Shown: positions 21,582 to 30,727 of the stretch, one piece after another | Position numbering within the stretch: the first letter of the stretch is position 1 | How the letters are laid out: the number at the start of each line of letters is the position of its first letter | Source of the DNA: Pochonia chlamydosporia 170 | Taxonomy: Eukaryota; Ascomycota; Sordariomycetes; Hypocreales; Clavicipitaceae | NCBI RefSeq assembly: GCF_001653235.2 | Contig: NC_035791.1 | Coordinates: forward strand, 5,890,001-5,954,000 | Reading direction: 5' to 3' | Length of the DNA stretch: 64,000 bases | Program-made: the position numbers and the translations under genes | The notes under the pieces: model-generated | Seen by the model: only the letters and a program-made list of their open reading frames with translations | What the model was told of the DNA's origin: nothing | Databases searched by the model: none

Positions 21582-23969
21582 ATGGCTCCGTCTATTGAGT
21601 CGTCCCTGGATACGCAGGGCCTGGCAAACGAACAGCGAGGCCTGCTCGACTTCATCGACAAGCTGCAGTATGCACAGCTCGACAATGTCAAACTGCCGCA
21701 GATTGTCGTCGTAGGCGACCAGTCAGCGGGAAAGAGTTCCGTCTTGGAAGCCATTTCCGGTACTCCATTCCCTAGAGACGCAGGTGCTTGTACACGATTT
21801 GCTACCGAAATTCGGCTTCGTCGCGCCAAGGAGACAACTCTCAGGGTCACCATCATTCCTGACAAGAGCCGTCCGATCAATGAGCAAACTGCGCTCTCAC
21901 AATTTGGAGGTCGTGTCAGTGGTGATACGCCCTTTGAGACGATGATGAGGGAAGCTACTGCTCTGATTGCACCGAAAGAAATTCCCGGTCGCTTCGCTGC
22001 TCGAGATATCCTTGTTGTTGAGAAGAGCGGTCCTGAAATGCCGCTGTTGACTCTTGTCGACTTGCCTGGTCTTGTGCGAGTCGCCAACAGGGACCAGTCC
22101 GATGCGGATATCCAGACCATCGAGGCTCTCTCCGATCGATACATGAAGAGTTCCCGCACTATTATTCTCGCCGTCATCGGCGGCAACAACGACTATGTCC
22201 AGGCACCCATTCTCAAGAAAGCGAGGCAATTCGATCCCAAAGGCTCGCGAACCATCGGTGTACTAACCAAGCCTGACATGACGGAGCGAATCGGCCTCGA
22301 AGATAAATTCATCGAACTTGTCATGAATAAGGATCGTGAGAACCACTTCAAACTCGGGTGGTATGTCCTTCTCAACCCCGGCCCCGGAGAGCAGTGGTTC
22401 AGTCCCGAGGATCGTGCTCGCAGAGAAGCAGAGTTCTTCACCAGAGGCCGCTGGTCTGCATTGCCTCCTCAGATGTGGGGAGTCGCCGCTCTACGACAGA
22501 AATTGAGCACCCAACTGCAGAGACACATCGGAAAGCACGTCAAATCTCTCCGAAAACAGATCCAAGATGCCCTCGAGCGATGCGACACTGAGCTCAAGGC
22601 CATGGGCAACGCCAAGGACACCATTGAGGAGATGCGTTTCGAAATGGGCGAGCTCTTCACCGCTTCCAACAACCTCGTCACACCAGCCGTCAACGGCAAC
22701 TACAAGAATCCCTTTGGCGAGAAGTTCTTCGCCCGCCAGTCTCACCCCAAGGGTACACCGGCACACAAACTTCGCGCTCGTGCCCGTGAGGAGAGTGAGC
22801 GTTTCTCACGACTGTTTCGCCAACAGGGCAGACATCTTAACTTTGCGGACACTGCTGCCGGTACTGCTGCATCTGTTAACGGACAGGGCCAGCCTGCCTC
22901 TGCTACAGGTGGTGGTATTTCCAAGAAGGACTTTGCTCAAATGGAGGTTGAACCACTGCTGCGGCAGATTCGCGGAAACGAACTCCCGCTCGACTCTAAC
23001 CCACGAGCACCGTACATTCTCTTCCAGGATTACTCTCGAAAGTGGCCGGTCTTGGCACAAGAGTACAAAGACAACCTTGGTGTCATTTGCAACGAGTTTC
23101 TCGCAGAGGTCATTGACCACGTGTGGCCGGTCCGCATGCGCGATCCCCTCCGTTACCACTTCTTAGAAGTCAAGATGACGCATCTCATGGAGGAAGCGGA
23201 GAAGGAACTCAACCGACTTACCGACGACATGGAGCTCGAAGTACAGCCCTATGATCCCGAGTATGAAGACCGACTACGAAGGTGGCGTGCGGAAGCTACT
23301 GAAAATGGGGGCACATACACCGAAGCAGAGGAGGTGCTCGAGAAGATGCTCATCTACTATGATCTGACGGCAAGGATCTTCACACGAAATGTGATTACGC
23401 AAGTCGTAGAGAGGCATTTACTCCTCGGCATGCTGCGTCTCTTCAACCCCATTGAGATTCTGCGCATGCCCGACTCAACGATTGAGAGCATTGCTGCTGA
23501 GAATAAGGAGACGCGGGAGCGCAGAATCAAGCTCAAGGCTCAAAAGAAGGATATTGAGGAGGCTAGAAGCATGTGTGCTGGTTTAGCTATGAGGAGTGAC
23601 TTGAGATCATACGACGAGGACACAGAGGACGTCGGGTCCGATGACGACGAGCAGATAAGGAGGCAGGTTTCTCGACGCGTGTCTCATCAACATCAGCAGC
23701 GGCAGTCGCAGGAATCCCGTCGTGCAGTTCAAGAGGAGCGTGCGAGGCCAAGTATAAACACTGATGTGCGGCCGCGGGCATCTGCTCCCCAGGAATCACA
23801 TCAGAATGTCAGCGGGACGTTTGGCCACCAACCCGGACAGGGTTATCACCAGCCGACGCAGGGCTATCCTCAGTACTACAGTAATCCGAGGGATATGATG
23901 ACTGGTGGTTCTCGGGAGTATGCGCCTGATCGTGCGCCGCCACCGCCTCCTCGTAAGGTAGCTGCGTAG
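21582..23969 (+). CDS. Dynamin-like (Mx-type) large GTPase
   Basis: A 795-residue frame from ATG at 21582. The GTPase motifs are intact: G1 GDQSAGKSS at residues 45-53, G2 threonine in ACTRF, G3 DLPGLV and G4 TKPD. A middle/stalk region follows, and a GED-like helix region (YYDLTARIFTRNVITQVVERHLL) lies near residues 650-690. There is no pleckstrin-homology domain and no membrane anchor. The C-terminal 100 residues are Gln/Arg/Pro-rich and end in PPPPPRK, like the proline-rich tails of classical dynamins. These proteins self-assemble around membranes; fungal copies of this class are numerous and mostly uncharacterised, so it is not called Vps1 or Dnm1, whose lengths and domain edges differ. 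In-frame ATGs at 21390 and 21471 would add a poorly supported extension. Confidence 0.85.
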   Translation: MAPSIESSLDTQGLANEQRGLLDFIDKLQYAQLDNVKLPQIVVVGDQSAGKSSVLEAISGTPFPRDAGACTRFATEIRLRRAKETTLRVTIIPDKSRPINEQTALSQFGGRVSGDTPFETMMREATALIAPKEIPGRFAARDILVVEKSGPEMPLLTLVDLPGLVRVANRDQSDADIQTIEALSDRYMKSSRTIILAVIGGNNDYVQAPILKKARQFDPKGSRTIGVLTKPDMTERIGLEDKFIELVMNKDRENHFKLGWYVLLNPGPGEQWFSPEDRARREAEFFTRGRWSALPPQMWGVAALRQKLSTQLQRHIGKHVKSLRKQIQDALERCDTELKAMGNAKDTIEEMRFEMGELFTASNNLVTPAVNGNYKNPFGEKFFARQSHPKGTPAHKLRARAREESERFSRLFRQQGRHLNFADTAAGTAASVNGQGQPASATGGGISKKDFAQMEVEPLLRQIRGNELPLDSNPRAPYILFQDYSRKWPVLAQEYKDNLGVICNEFLAEVIDHVWPVRMRDPLRYHFLEVKMTHLMEEAEKELNRLTDDMELEVQPYDPEYEDRLRRWRAEATENGGTYTEAEEVLEKMLIYYDLTARIFTRNVITQVVERHLLLGMLRLFNPIEILRMPDSTIESIAAENKETRERRIKLKAQKKDIEEARSMCAGLAMRSDLRSYDEDTEDVGSDDDEQIRRQVSRRVSHQHQQRQSQESRRAVQEERARPSINTDVRPRASAPQESHQNVSGTFGHQPGQGYHQPTQGYPQYYSNPRDMMTGGSREYAPDRAPPPPPRKVAA

Positions 23970-24844
23970 AATGCGGCTTCATGATGCGAGATGGTGAGCG
24001 CAGTACACTGAATAGTGTGAAGGGATGCATAGGGAATGGTTCTTCTGTTTGGAGTCATGTTGCATAGGTCTAGAATGTAAAGTATATCGCGGGTTGATCA
24101 AGCATCGATAGGCTTATAGCATACTGTGGTTAGATAGCAATGAATTATACTTAGATTCCACTTGTCAACAACTATGGCTGTATGTGATACTGTTCCCGAA
24201 CAGGTAACATGACATTCTGGTCTATTTTCTTTGAACTCAAGAATGCATTGAACCTACCACGAAATGTCTCCGAGGCGCTACTAACAAGCAAGGTATTTGA
24301 CCAAAAGCGCCGCCCTTAACTGTGCATAGCTGCAATATAGACTGGGCCACGAGCGCTTCGTGATCAAATAGTCCATACTGATGTCACACCATCGTTGATC
24401 AGAAAGCGAAGAGGATTGAATCATGAAATCATAATTCTGTGAATGCGGTAAGCATTCATTTTTCACTCATCTCTCGGCAGCCATCCAGTTGCAGATCTTT
24501 CAGTCCCGGTATATGATATCTTATGCTACAGTAAGAGGTGACAGTCACATCACATTAAATTTCAGCTTGGCTAAGACGTGGTTCCATAACATATCGCGGA
24601 CTGCTCCGTGTAGACGAAATATGCAGCGTCTGTACTCGGCAAATGAAGACGTCGCGCGCAGATCCGCCTTCCGAGGGTGTTGAACGAACGACTTGCTATA
24701 CCTCAGATAAAATGGGTATAAGAATCGACTTCATCCTATTCCTTCATTCCGAATTCTTCCTTATCAGCATGAGTATTACAGACAAGTCTTCCAAATAGCT
24801 CACTCCACATCACTTATTCTACAATTCCTCATTGACTCTCGAAA

Positions 24845-25156
24845 ATGCCATCACCACTTACAATCAGCCTCCTCGCCTTGGGAATCCTATTCCAAGCTGC
24901 CGCGAATCACCAAACCCTGACGCATTGGCTGCTCCTCCGCCATGTATCTGCCCCCAGAGGTTTAGGGTTAGGGTTAGGGTTGCTGAGAGGATGGCAAGAG
25001 ATTCCATCAAACGCAGCACGGAATAGTCTCCTTTTGCCCACTCTTGAAGGGAATTTGGACGGATGCCTCACTCTGTTCTGGGTGCTGAAGCAGAAGCAGA
25101 AGCAGAAATATTCAATGTTCCCTGTTGGTGAGCGGCTGAGCTGCGTGGGTGCCTGA
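24845..25156 (+). pseudogene. Small secreted-like frame carrying a telomeric array
   Basis: A 103-codon frame from ATG at 24845 opens with a good signal-peptide-like segment (PLTISLLALGILFQAAA) and sits about 130 bases after a TATAA-like box. Downstream the sequence does not look like a real protein: residues 40-45 are Gly-Leu repeats read from TTAGGG units, and the tail includes LKQKQKQK. The neighbouring +2 frame has a more protein-like stretch (NPDALAAPPPCICPQ) over the same bases. This fits a secreted-protein gene broken by a frameshift and a telomere-repeat insertion. It could equally be chance. Confidence 0.25.
24962..24979 (+). repeat. Interstitial telomeric repeat (TTAGGG)x3
   Basis: Three perfect head-to-tail TTAGGG units, flanked by one extra T before and TTG after. 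TTAGGG is the usual telomere repeat of filamentous fungi. Short internal arrays are known from break repair or old telomere fusions; which applies here is not visible. Confidence 0.85.
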
Positions 25157-25383
25157 CCACCTTGCCAGACAAAAAGGCGTCCAACACATCCCTAGCCAAT
25201 GAGTCTGCTTCTTCCATTCTTTCTCAACTTGTCAAACTCTTCGTGCTACGAATCCTCCTGCGTCAGTTAAAATCAAATCCCGGCTCTCGGTCACAACTCG
25301 CTTACCCGACCATAGCAAACTCTCGAGTCCTGATAGCCGCGCTGCTTTAAACCTTTTCGTATTATCAACAAAGATCTTGGCCA

Positions 25384-28300
25384 ATGCAGAAGAGGGACCT
25401 TGGACCCGAGATTGACCAAGAAGCTATACCGGGCTCAGAGAAGAGAAGGAAGATAGATCTTGATGAAGCTCAGATATTAACGGTGCGGACAGCCCTGAAG
25501 CGCTTACCGCCAGACGCCTATACAGTAGGCTGGATCTGCGCCATAGCCAAGGAGCTTGTTGCTGCTAAAGAGTTTCTCGACGAATTGCACCAACGACCCC
25601 GATATTCGGCCACGCATGATTGCAACGACTATACGTTCGGGAGAGTTGGGAGACACAATGTAGTCGTTGCTATCTTAGGCGAGTACGGCACGGCTTCTGC
25701 AGCATGCGTTGCGAGAGACATGTGTCGTAGCTTTCCCACACTGAGATTCTGTTTAATGGTAGGCATTGGCGGTGGTGCACCGAGCCCAAGACATGACATC
25801 CGCCTCGGCGACGTTGTTGTTAGCACTCCTCGAGATGGGCATGGTGGTGTGTTGCAGTACGACTTTGGCAAGACAATACAAGATCACAGCTTCCGCATAA
25901 CAGCGTCCTTGAACCAACCACCAGTGGTGCTACAGAGAGTAGTAAACGGGCTAAAGGCGCAGTATGAGAGCTATGGAAACTGCCTTAAAGAAGCGATTAG
26001 CAACATTCTTAACAAGAATCCCAGGCTGCAACGAGAGTACAAACGGCCTAACTCGGGTAGTGACAGGCTATACAAGAGCACAGTCGTCCATCCGCCTAAA
26101 GAAACAAGTTGTGCCGTGGCCTGTGGCGATGACCCTTCAAAACTGATAAAACGGGATAAACGGACAGAAGGCGTGGATAATCCGGTAATTCACTATGGCT
26201 TAATTGCCTCGGCAAACCAAGTGATGAAGGACGCCTTGGTTCGAGATGCGCTTGCGGCGGAGAAAGACGTTCTGTGTTTTGAAATGGAATCCGCAGGGCT
26301 AATGAACCACTTTGCTTGCCTAGTAATCCGCGGGATATGCGACTACTCAGATTCTCACAAGAGCAAGGAGTGGCAAGGATACGCAGCAATGGCGGCCGCT
26401 GCATACGCGAAAGATCTTCTCTGCCGAATGCCTCCCAGTGAAGTCGAGGCTGAGGAGAAAATGGTAGGAGAAGACAACCAGTTGCTTCCAGACGAGCAGA
26501 AAAAAGAGCTACTAGACTCATTGAGATTCGACCAAATCGAGGCTCGCCATATGACCATCCGCAAAGCTCACGCCAAGACGTGTAGTTGGCTGCTAGAGGA
26601 TCCTAGTTATCTTGACTGGTTAGATCCCACCAAGCTTAGCGAGCATGCCGGTTTCTTATGGATCAAAGGAAATCCGGGCACCGGGAAGTCAACCTTGATG
26701 AAGTTCGCTTTGAATAACGCGCGCAAGGTACTGAAGGATAAGATCATCATCGCCTTCTTTTTTAACGCGCGAGGAGAGGACTTGGAGAGATCTACACTGG
26801 GTATGTACCGATCAATACTACTGCAGCTTCTCGAGCAGGTTCAGGTACTTCAAGAGGTCTTCAGCTCTCTCGGATTAGCAACATGGAGCGCTAAATCCCA
26901 CCACTGGAGCGTTGAGTCGCTAAAAGAGCTCTTCGAACAGGCCATACGGCGTCTCGGAAGATCCCCAGTGCTCTGCTTTATAGACGCTTTGGATGAATGC
27001 GATGAACGTCAAATCCGGGATATGGTGGCATTTTTTGAACATATAAGCGAAGCAACCGCGTCAGGCGGTCTCAGGTTCCAAGTGTGCTTCGCAAGCAGGC
27101 ACTACCCTCACATTACAATTGCGAACGGACTTAGCCTAGTGCTCGAAGGCCATAAGGGACATAGCAGGGATATAATTTGCTACATTGATAGCGAATTAAA
27201 AATCGGGCGCAGTCAGCTCGCCGAGCAGATTCGCGTTGATGTCCAACAAAAGTCATCTGGGGTCTTCTTATGGGTTATTCTGGTGGTGGAGATTCTAAAC
27301 AAAGAATACGACCGTGGCCGTGTTCATGCGCTTCGAACAAGACTTCAAGATATCCCCAGAGGTCTACACGAACTGTTCCACGACATTTTGACGCGCGACC
27401 ACCAGAACAGAGGGGAACTACTTCTGTGTATTCAGTGGGTTCTCTTCGCAAGACTGCCATTAAGACCGGAACAATTATATTTTGCTATTCTCTCTGGCGT
27501 TGAACCTAAGGCTCTATCGAAATGGAATCCCGATGGGATTACAGCATCCATTATAAAGAGGTATATTATTGATTCCTCTAAAGGACTCGCCGAGGTTACC
27601 AGGTCGAAAAACCCTAGAGTGCAGTTTATTCATGAATCTGTGAAAGACTTCCTTCTTAAAGAAAATGGGTTAAAGGAAATTTGGCTAAACCTCGGAAGAA
27701 ATTTCCATGGAGAAAGCCACGAGAGACTAAAGCAGTGTTGTCTAAACTACATGAGCATTAATGTCTATACAGATCTCAACATTGGCAGCTTACTTCCTAA
27801 TGCAGCATCTCAGCAAGCGGCAGAACTCCGTCAATTGGCAGACAAGGCGTTTCCATTCTTAGAGTACGCCGTACGAAATATTCTCTACCATGCCGACGCA
27901 GCGGAAGGAGACGGAGTTGATCAGACGGCATTTCTCGAGGGATTCCAGCTTGTGGACTGGATCCATTTAGATAACCTATTGGAAAGACACAACGTTCGGC
28001 GGCATACTCTCAAAGCGAGCATGTTATATTTATTGGCGGAGTACAACATGGGAAATCTTATTAGGAGCCACCCATCCAAGCTGTCCTGCTTTAAAGTAGA
28101 AGGTGAGCGCTATGGACTACCAATTTTTGCGGCGCTGGCTACGAACAGTGATGCAGCAGTCCGTGAGTTCTTACAAGCCCAAACGGACATTCAGCCTCCG
28201 ACATCCCCGCTTCATGCCTTTTATGAACAGTATTATCGGAATAAAAACAGGCGGTCCGACTTTAGACGCGACTTCACATTCTCACAACAACGAAGCATTC

Positions 28301-29631
28301 TCTCATATCTCGCCGAGAAAGCCGATGACGCAGTATTTGTATCTTTTCTCCTTGTTTCGGACAAAGTCAATATTGACGTCAAGGACAACAATGGTCGTAC
28401 GCCGCTGTCGTGTGCTGCCCAGTTCGGGCGCGAGGCCGTGGTCAAGATGCTGCTGAAAATGGGCACAGTCGATATTAACGCTAAGGATAAGCGTGGCGAG
28501 ACACCGCTATTGCTAGCCGCCCAGAGCGGGCATAATGCCGTCGTTAAGCTGCTACTTGAGACGGGCAAAGTCGATATTAACGCAAAGGGCACAAATGGTC
28601 AAACACCGCTATTGCGAGCCGCCCAGGACGGGCATGAGGCCGTCGTTAAGCTGCTGCTTGAGACGGGCAAAGTCGATATTAACGCTAAGGATATAAATGG
28701 TCAGACACCGCTATTGCGAGCCGCCCAGAGCGGGCATGAGGCCGTCGTTAAGCTGCTGCTTGAGACGGACAAAGTCGATATTAACGCTAAGGATATAAAT
28801 GGTCAGACACCGCTATTGCCAGCCGCCCGGAACGGGCATATGGCTGCCGTTAAGCTGCTGCTTGAGACGGGCAAAGTTGTTGTAGATTTAAAGGATAATT
28901 CGCTTTTGTGGGCGGCTGAGATGGGACATGAGGCTGTTGTCAAGCTGCTACTCGACACGGGCACAGTCGATATTAACGCTAAGGATAAGAGTGGTGAGAC
29001 ACCGCTATTGCTAGCTGCCGAGCACGGGCATGAGGCCGTCGTTAAGCTGCTGCTTGAGACGGGCACAGTCGATATCAATGCTAGGAGTAAGAGTGGTAGG
29101 ACACCGCTATTGCTAGCCACCGAGAACGGGCATGAGGCCGTCGTTAAGCTGCTGCTTGAGACGGGCAAAGTTGTTGTAGATTTAAAGGATAATTTCGGCT
29201 GGACGCCGCTTTTGTTGGCGGCTGAGATGGGACATGAGGCTGTTGTTAAGCTGCTACTCGACACGGGCACAGTCGATATTAACGCTACGGATAAGAGTGG
29301 TGAGACACCGCTATTGCTAGCCGCCCAGAGCGGGCATGATGCTGTCGTTAAGCTGCTGCTTGAGACGGGCAAAGTTGTTGTAGATTTAAAGGATAATTCC
29401 GGCCGGACGCCGCTTTTGTGGGCGGCTGAGATGGGACATGTGGGTGTTGTCAAGCTGCTGCTTGAGACGGGCAAAGTTGTTGTGGATTTAAAGGATAATT
29501 ACGGCCGGACGCCACTTTGGTGGGGCCTCCAGGAAGGATACGAGGCTATTGTCGAGCTGCTCCAGCAAAAGTCATCGAACGAGGACGGCCTACCAGATGC
29601 TCTGCGTTCGACGGGCCAACTTCGAGGCTGA
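25384..29631 (+). CDS. Fungal NLR: nucleoside phosphorylase, NACHT and ankyrin repeats
   Basis: Intronless, 1415 residues, ATG at 25384. Residues about 45-350 form a nucleoside-phosphorylase-like domain: YTVGWICAIAKELVAA, VGIGGGAPS, and the substrate-binding FEMESAGLMN with RGICDYSDSH. A NACHT ATPase follows, with Walker A GNPGTGKST near residue 429, Walker B LCFIDALDECDE near 530 and a FIHESVKDFL winged-helix-type motif near 755. The C-terminus has twelve ankyrin repeats (residues about 995-1392). This is the architecture of fungal STAND/NLR proteins, in which the repeats sense a ligand, NACHT oligomerises and the N-terminal domain acts as effector. Phosphorylase-type N-domains are thought to act on nucleosides or nucleotides. 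The ligand and the outcome (defence, incompatibility) are inferred. ATPase motifs look intact. Confidence 0.92.
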   Translation: MQKRDLGPEIDQEAIPGSEKRRKIDLDEAQILTVRTALKRLPPDAYTVGWICAIAKELVAAKEFLDELHQRPRYSATHDCNDYTFGRVGRHNVVVAILGEYGTASAACVARDMCRSFPTLRFCLMVGIGGGAPSPRHDIRLGDVVVSTPRDGHGGVLQYDFGKTIQDHSFRITASLNQPPVVLQRVVNGLKAQYESYGNCLKEAISNILNKNPRLQREYKRPNSGSDRLYKSTVVHPPKETSCAVACGDDPSKLIKRDKRTEGVDNPVIHYGLIASANQVMKDALVRDALAAEKDVLCFEMESAGLMNHFACLVIRGICDYSDSHKSKEWQGYAAMAAAAYAKDLLCRMPPSEVEAEEKMVGEDNQLLPDEQKKELLDSLRFDQIEARHMTIRKAHAKTCSWLLEDPSYLDWLDPTKLSEHAGFLWIKGNPGTGKSTLMKFALNNARKVLKDKIIIAFFFNARGEDLERSTLGMYRSILLQLLEQVQVLQEVFSSLGLATWSAKSHHWSVESLKELFEQAIRRLGRSPVLCFIDALDECDERQIRDMVAFFEHISEATASGGLRFQVCFASRHYPHITIANGLSLVLEGHKGHSRDIICYIDSELKIGRSQLAEQIRVDVQQKSSGVFLWVILVVEILNKEYDRGRVHALRTRLQDIPRGLHELFHDILTRDHQNRGELLLCIQWVLFARLPLRPEQLYFAILSGVEPKALSKWNPDGITASIIKRYIIDSSKGLAEVTRSKNPRVQFIHESVKDFLLKENGLKEIWLNLGRNFHGESHERLKQCCLNYMSINVYTDLNIGSLLPNAASQQAAELRQLADKAFPFLEYAVRNILYHADAAEGDGVDQTAFLEGFQLVDWIHLDNLLERHNVRRHTLKASMLYLLAEYNMGNLIRSHPSKLSCFKVEGERYGLPIFAALATNSDAAVREFLQAQTDIQPPTSPLHAFYEQYYRNKNRRSDFRRDFTFSQQRSILSYLAEKADDAVFVSFLLVSDKVNIDVKDNNGRTPLSCAAQFGREAVVKMLLKMGTVDINAKDKRGETPLLLAAQSGHNAVVKLLLETGKVDINAKGTNGQTPLLRAAQDGHEAVVKLLLETGKVDINAKDINGQTPLLRAAQSGHEAVVKLLLETDKVDINAKDINGQTPLLPAARNGHMAAVKLLLETGKVVVDLKDNSLLWAAEMGHEAVVKLLLDTGTVDINAKDKSGETPLLLAAEHGHEAVVKLLLETGTVDINARSKSGRTPLLLATENGHEAVVKLLLETGKVVVDLKDNFGWTPLLLAAEMGHEAVVKLLLDTGTVDINATDKSGETPLLLAAQSGHDAVVKLLLETGKVVVDLKDNSGRTPLLWAAEMGHVGVVKLLLETGKVVVDLKDNYGRTPLWWGLQEGYEAIVELLQQKSSNEDGLPDALRSTGQLRG
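28366..29577 (+). repeat. Tandem ankyrin-coding repeats, 102-bp unit, 12 copies
   Basis: Units start at 28366, 28468, 28570, 28672, 28774, 28876, 28966, 29068, 29170, 29272, 29374 and 29476. All but the sixth are 102 bp. Copies 2-11 share long identical stretches; the first and last are more diverged. Two sub-types alternate, beginning VDINA or VVVDL. The sixth copy lacks 12 bp, removing four residues of the ankyrin loop in frame. Copies 6-7 and 9-10 share a longer common block, so multi-unit duplication has occurred. Confidence 0.92.
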
Positions 29632-30727
29632 AGTTGGTGCTTATGGTTAATGACACAGAAGTAACAACAGTCCGTTGACTCAACGGACAATGAAAGCTCG
29701 CTTCAGTGGGTTAACCGTACATCTTACTGTATGAAATGGCAATATACCACAAAGAGAAGAAATATGCCGTAGAAGTTGTCCCCATGATTCGATACACAGC
29801 AGAAAGCAGCACTGAAGAGTCTCCAGCGGTTTGCTAGCCCGAAGCTTAACGTGGTTTGTGAAAGCGTCCAAAACTGTTCAAACAGTCACCCAAATGCGCA
29901 CATTATGGGTGGCAACAAACATACATTCCGGTATTACCACAATATTGAATTTGGGAATGACTGGCTTGACTTTGAGGGATCTCTCATGAATACTGCTTTC
30001 ACAACATTGTAGGCAAATAGGTCCAGACCACCGGCTCGCCGCCTTCACGAATGTATCCCAAGCCCCCTTGCAAGGAGTAGGCATCCGCAGACTTCTTAAC
30101 GGCGTTGTGTTACTTGGTAGAAATATCTGGGCGTGCCATTTTGAATCCGACTGTCTACGCAGAGGTCGCCACGGACCAAGCCATTCTTGGTGTAATCCTC
30201 GTGCGAATGCAAGACTCTAGTCTTCTGTCAAATTGACGTTTGTTCTGTCAAATTTAGGTATGCGAGTAATGATCATCCATTCAGTATGAAGAATGTGATA
30301 TGTCTTGTATATTGCCATAGCGTGAACACAATAGTGACGCTCTCGTACGCCTCTATAGGGAGCTAAAACATAGCTAAAGTGAGACATCAACACGGTTTGG
30401 GGGTTCCACCGAGTCACGGGCGTAAAACATTAAAAGGGTCAATAGAAAAAGGACAAGAAGATATAGACATTCTCAAACTAATATACCTCCGCGCATACGT
30501 ATTGCGTCTCTGCATGCAAGACAGAATGCAAATAACTCAAATTCTCATATAAATGTGTAGGGTCTTAGCCAACAACTCTGTTGAACCAGACCTATGCTTT
30601 TTTTGGTTGCTCTTGATCCCCACAGCGTGGTTTAGAGAGTGCTTCACAGCATGAACTAGCTTCAACGTACAAGCGAGATAAGATACAAGGATGACTTGCT
30701 TTCGAGTCGATGAAGCTCAGACATAGC
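29632..30727. other. Intergenic region after the NLR gene
   Basis: Scattered short frames on both strands, none convincing. No repeat or RNA gene recognised. Confidence 0.4.

Larger units (their letters stand above)
23970..25383. other. Intergenic region before the NLR gene
   Basis: Contains a promoter-like stretch (GGGTATAAGAA near 24714, then a CA-rich leader) that precedes the small frame at 24845, and the TTAGGG array at 24962. No other supported gene between 23970 and 24844. Confidence 0.45.

Noticed and set aside
28803..29474. Long antisense frame across the ankyrin array (223 codons)
   Set aside because: Repetitive complement of the repeat units; shadow of the NLR gene.
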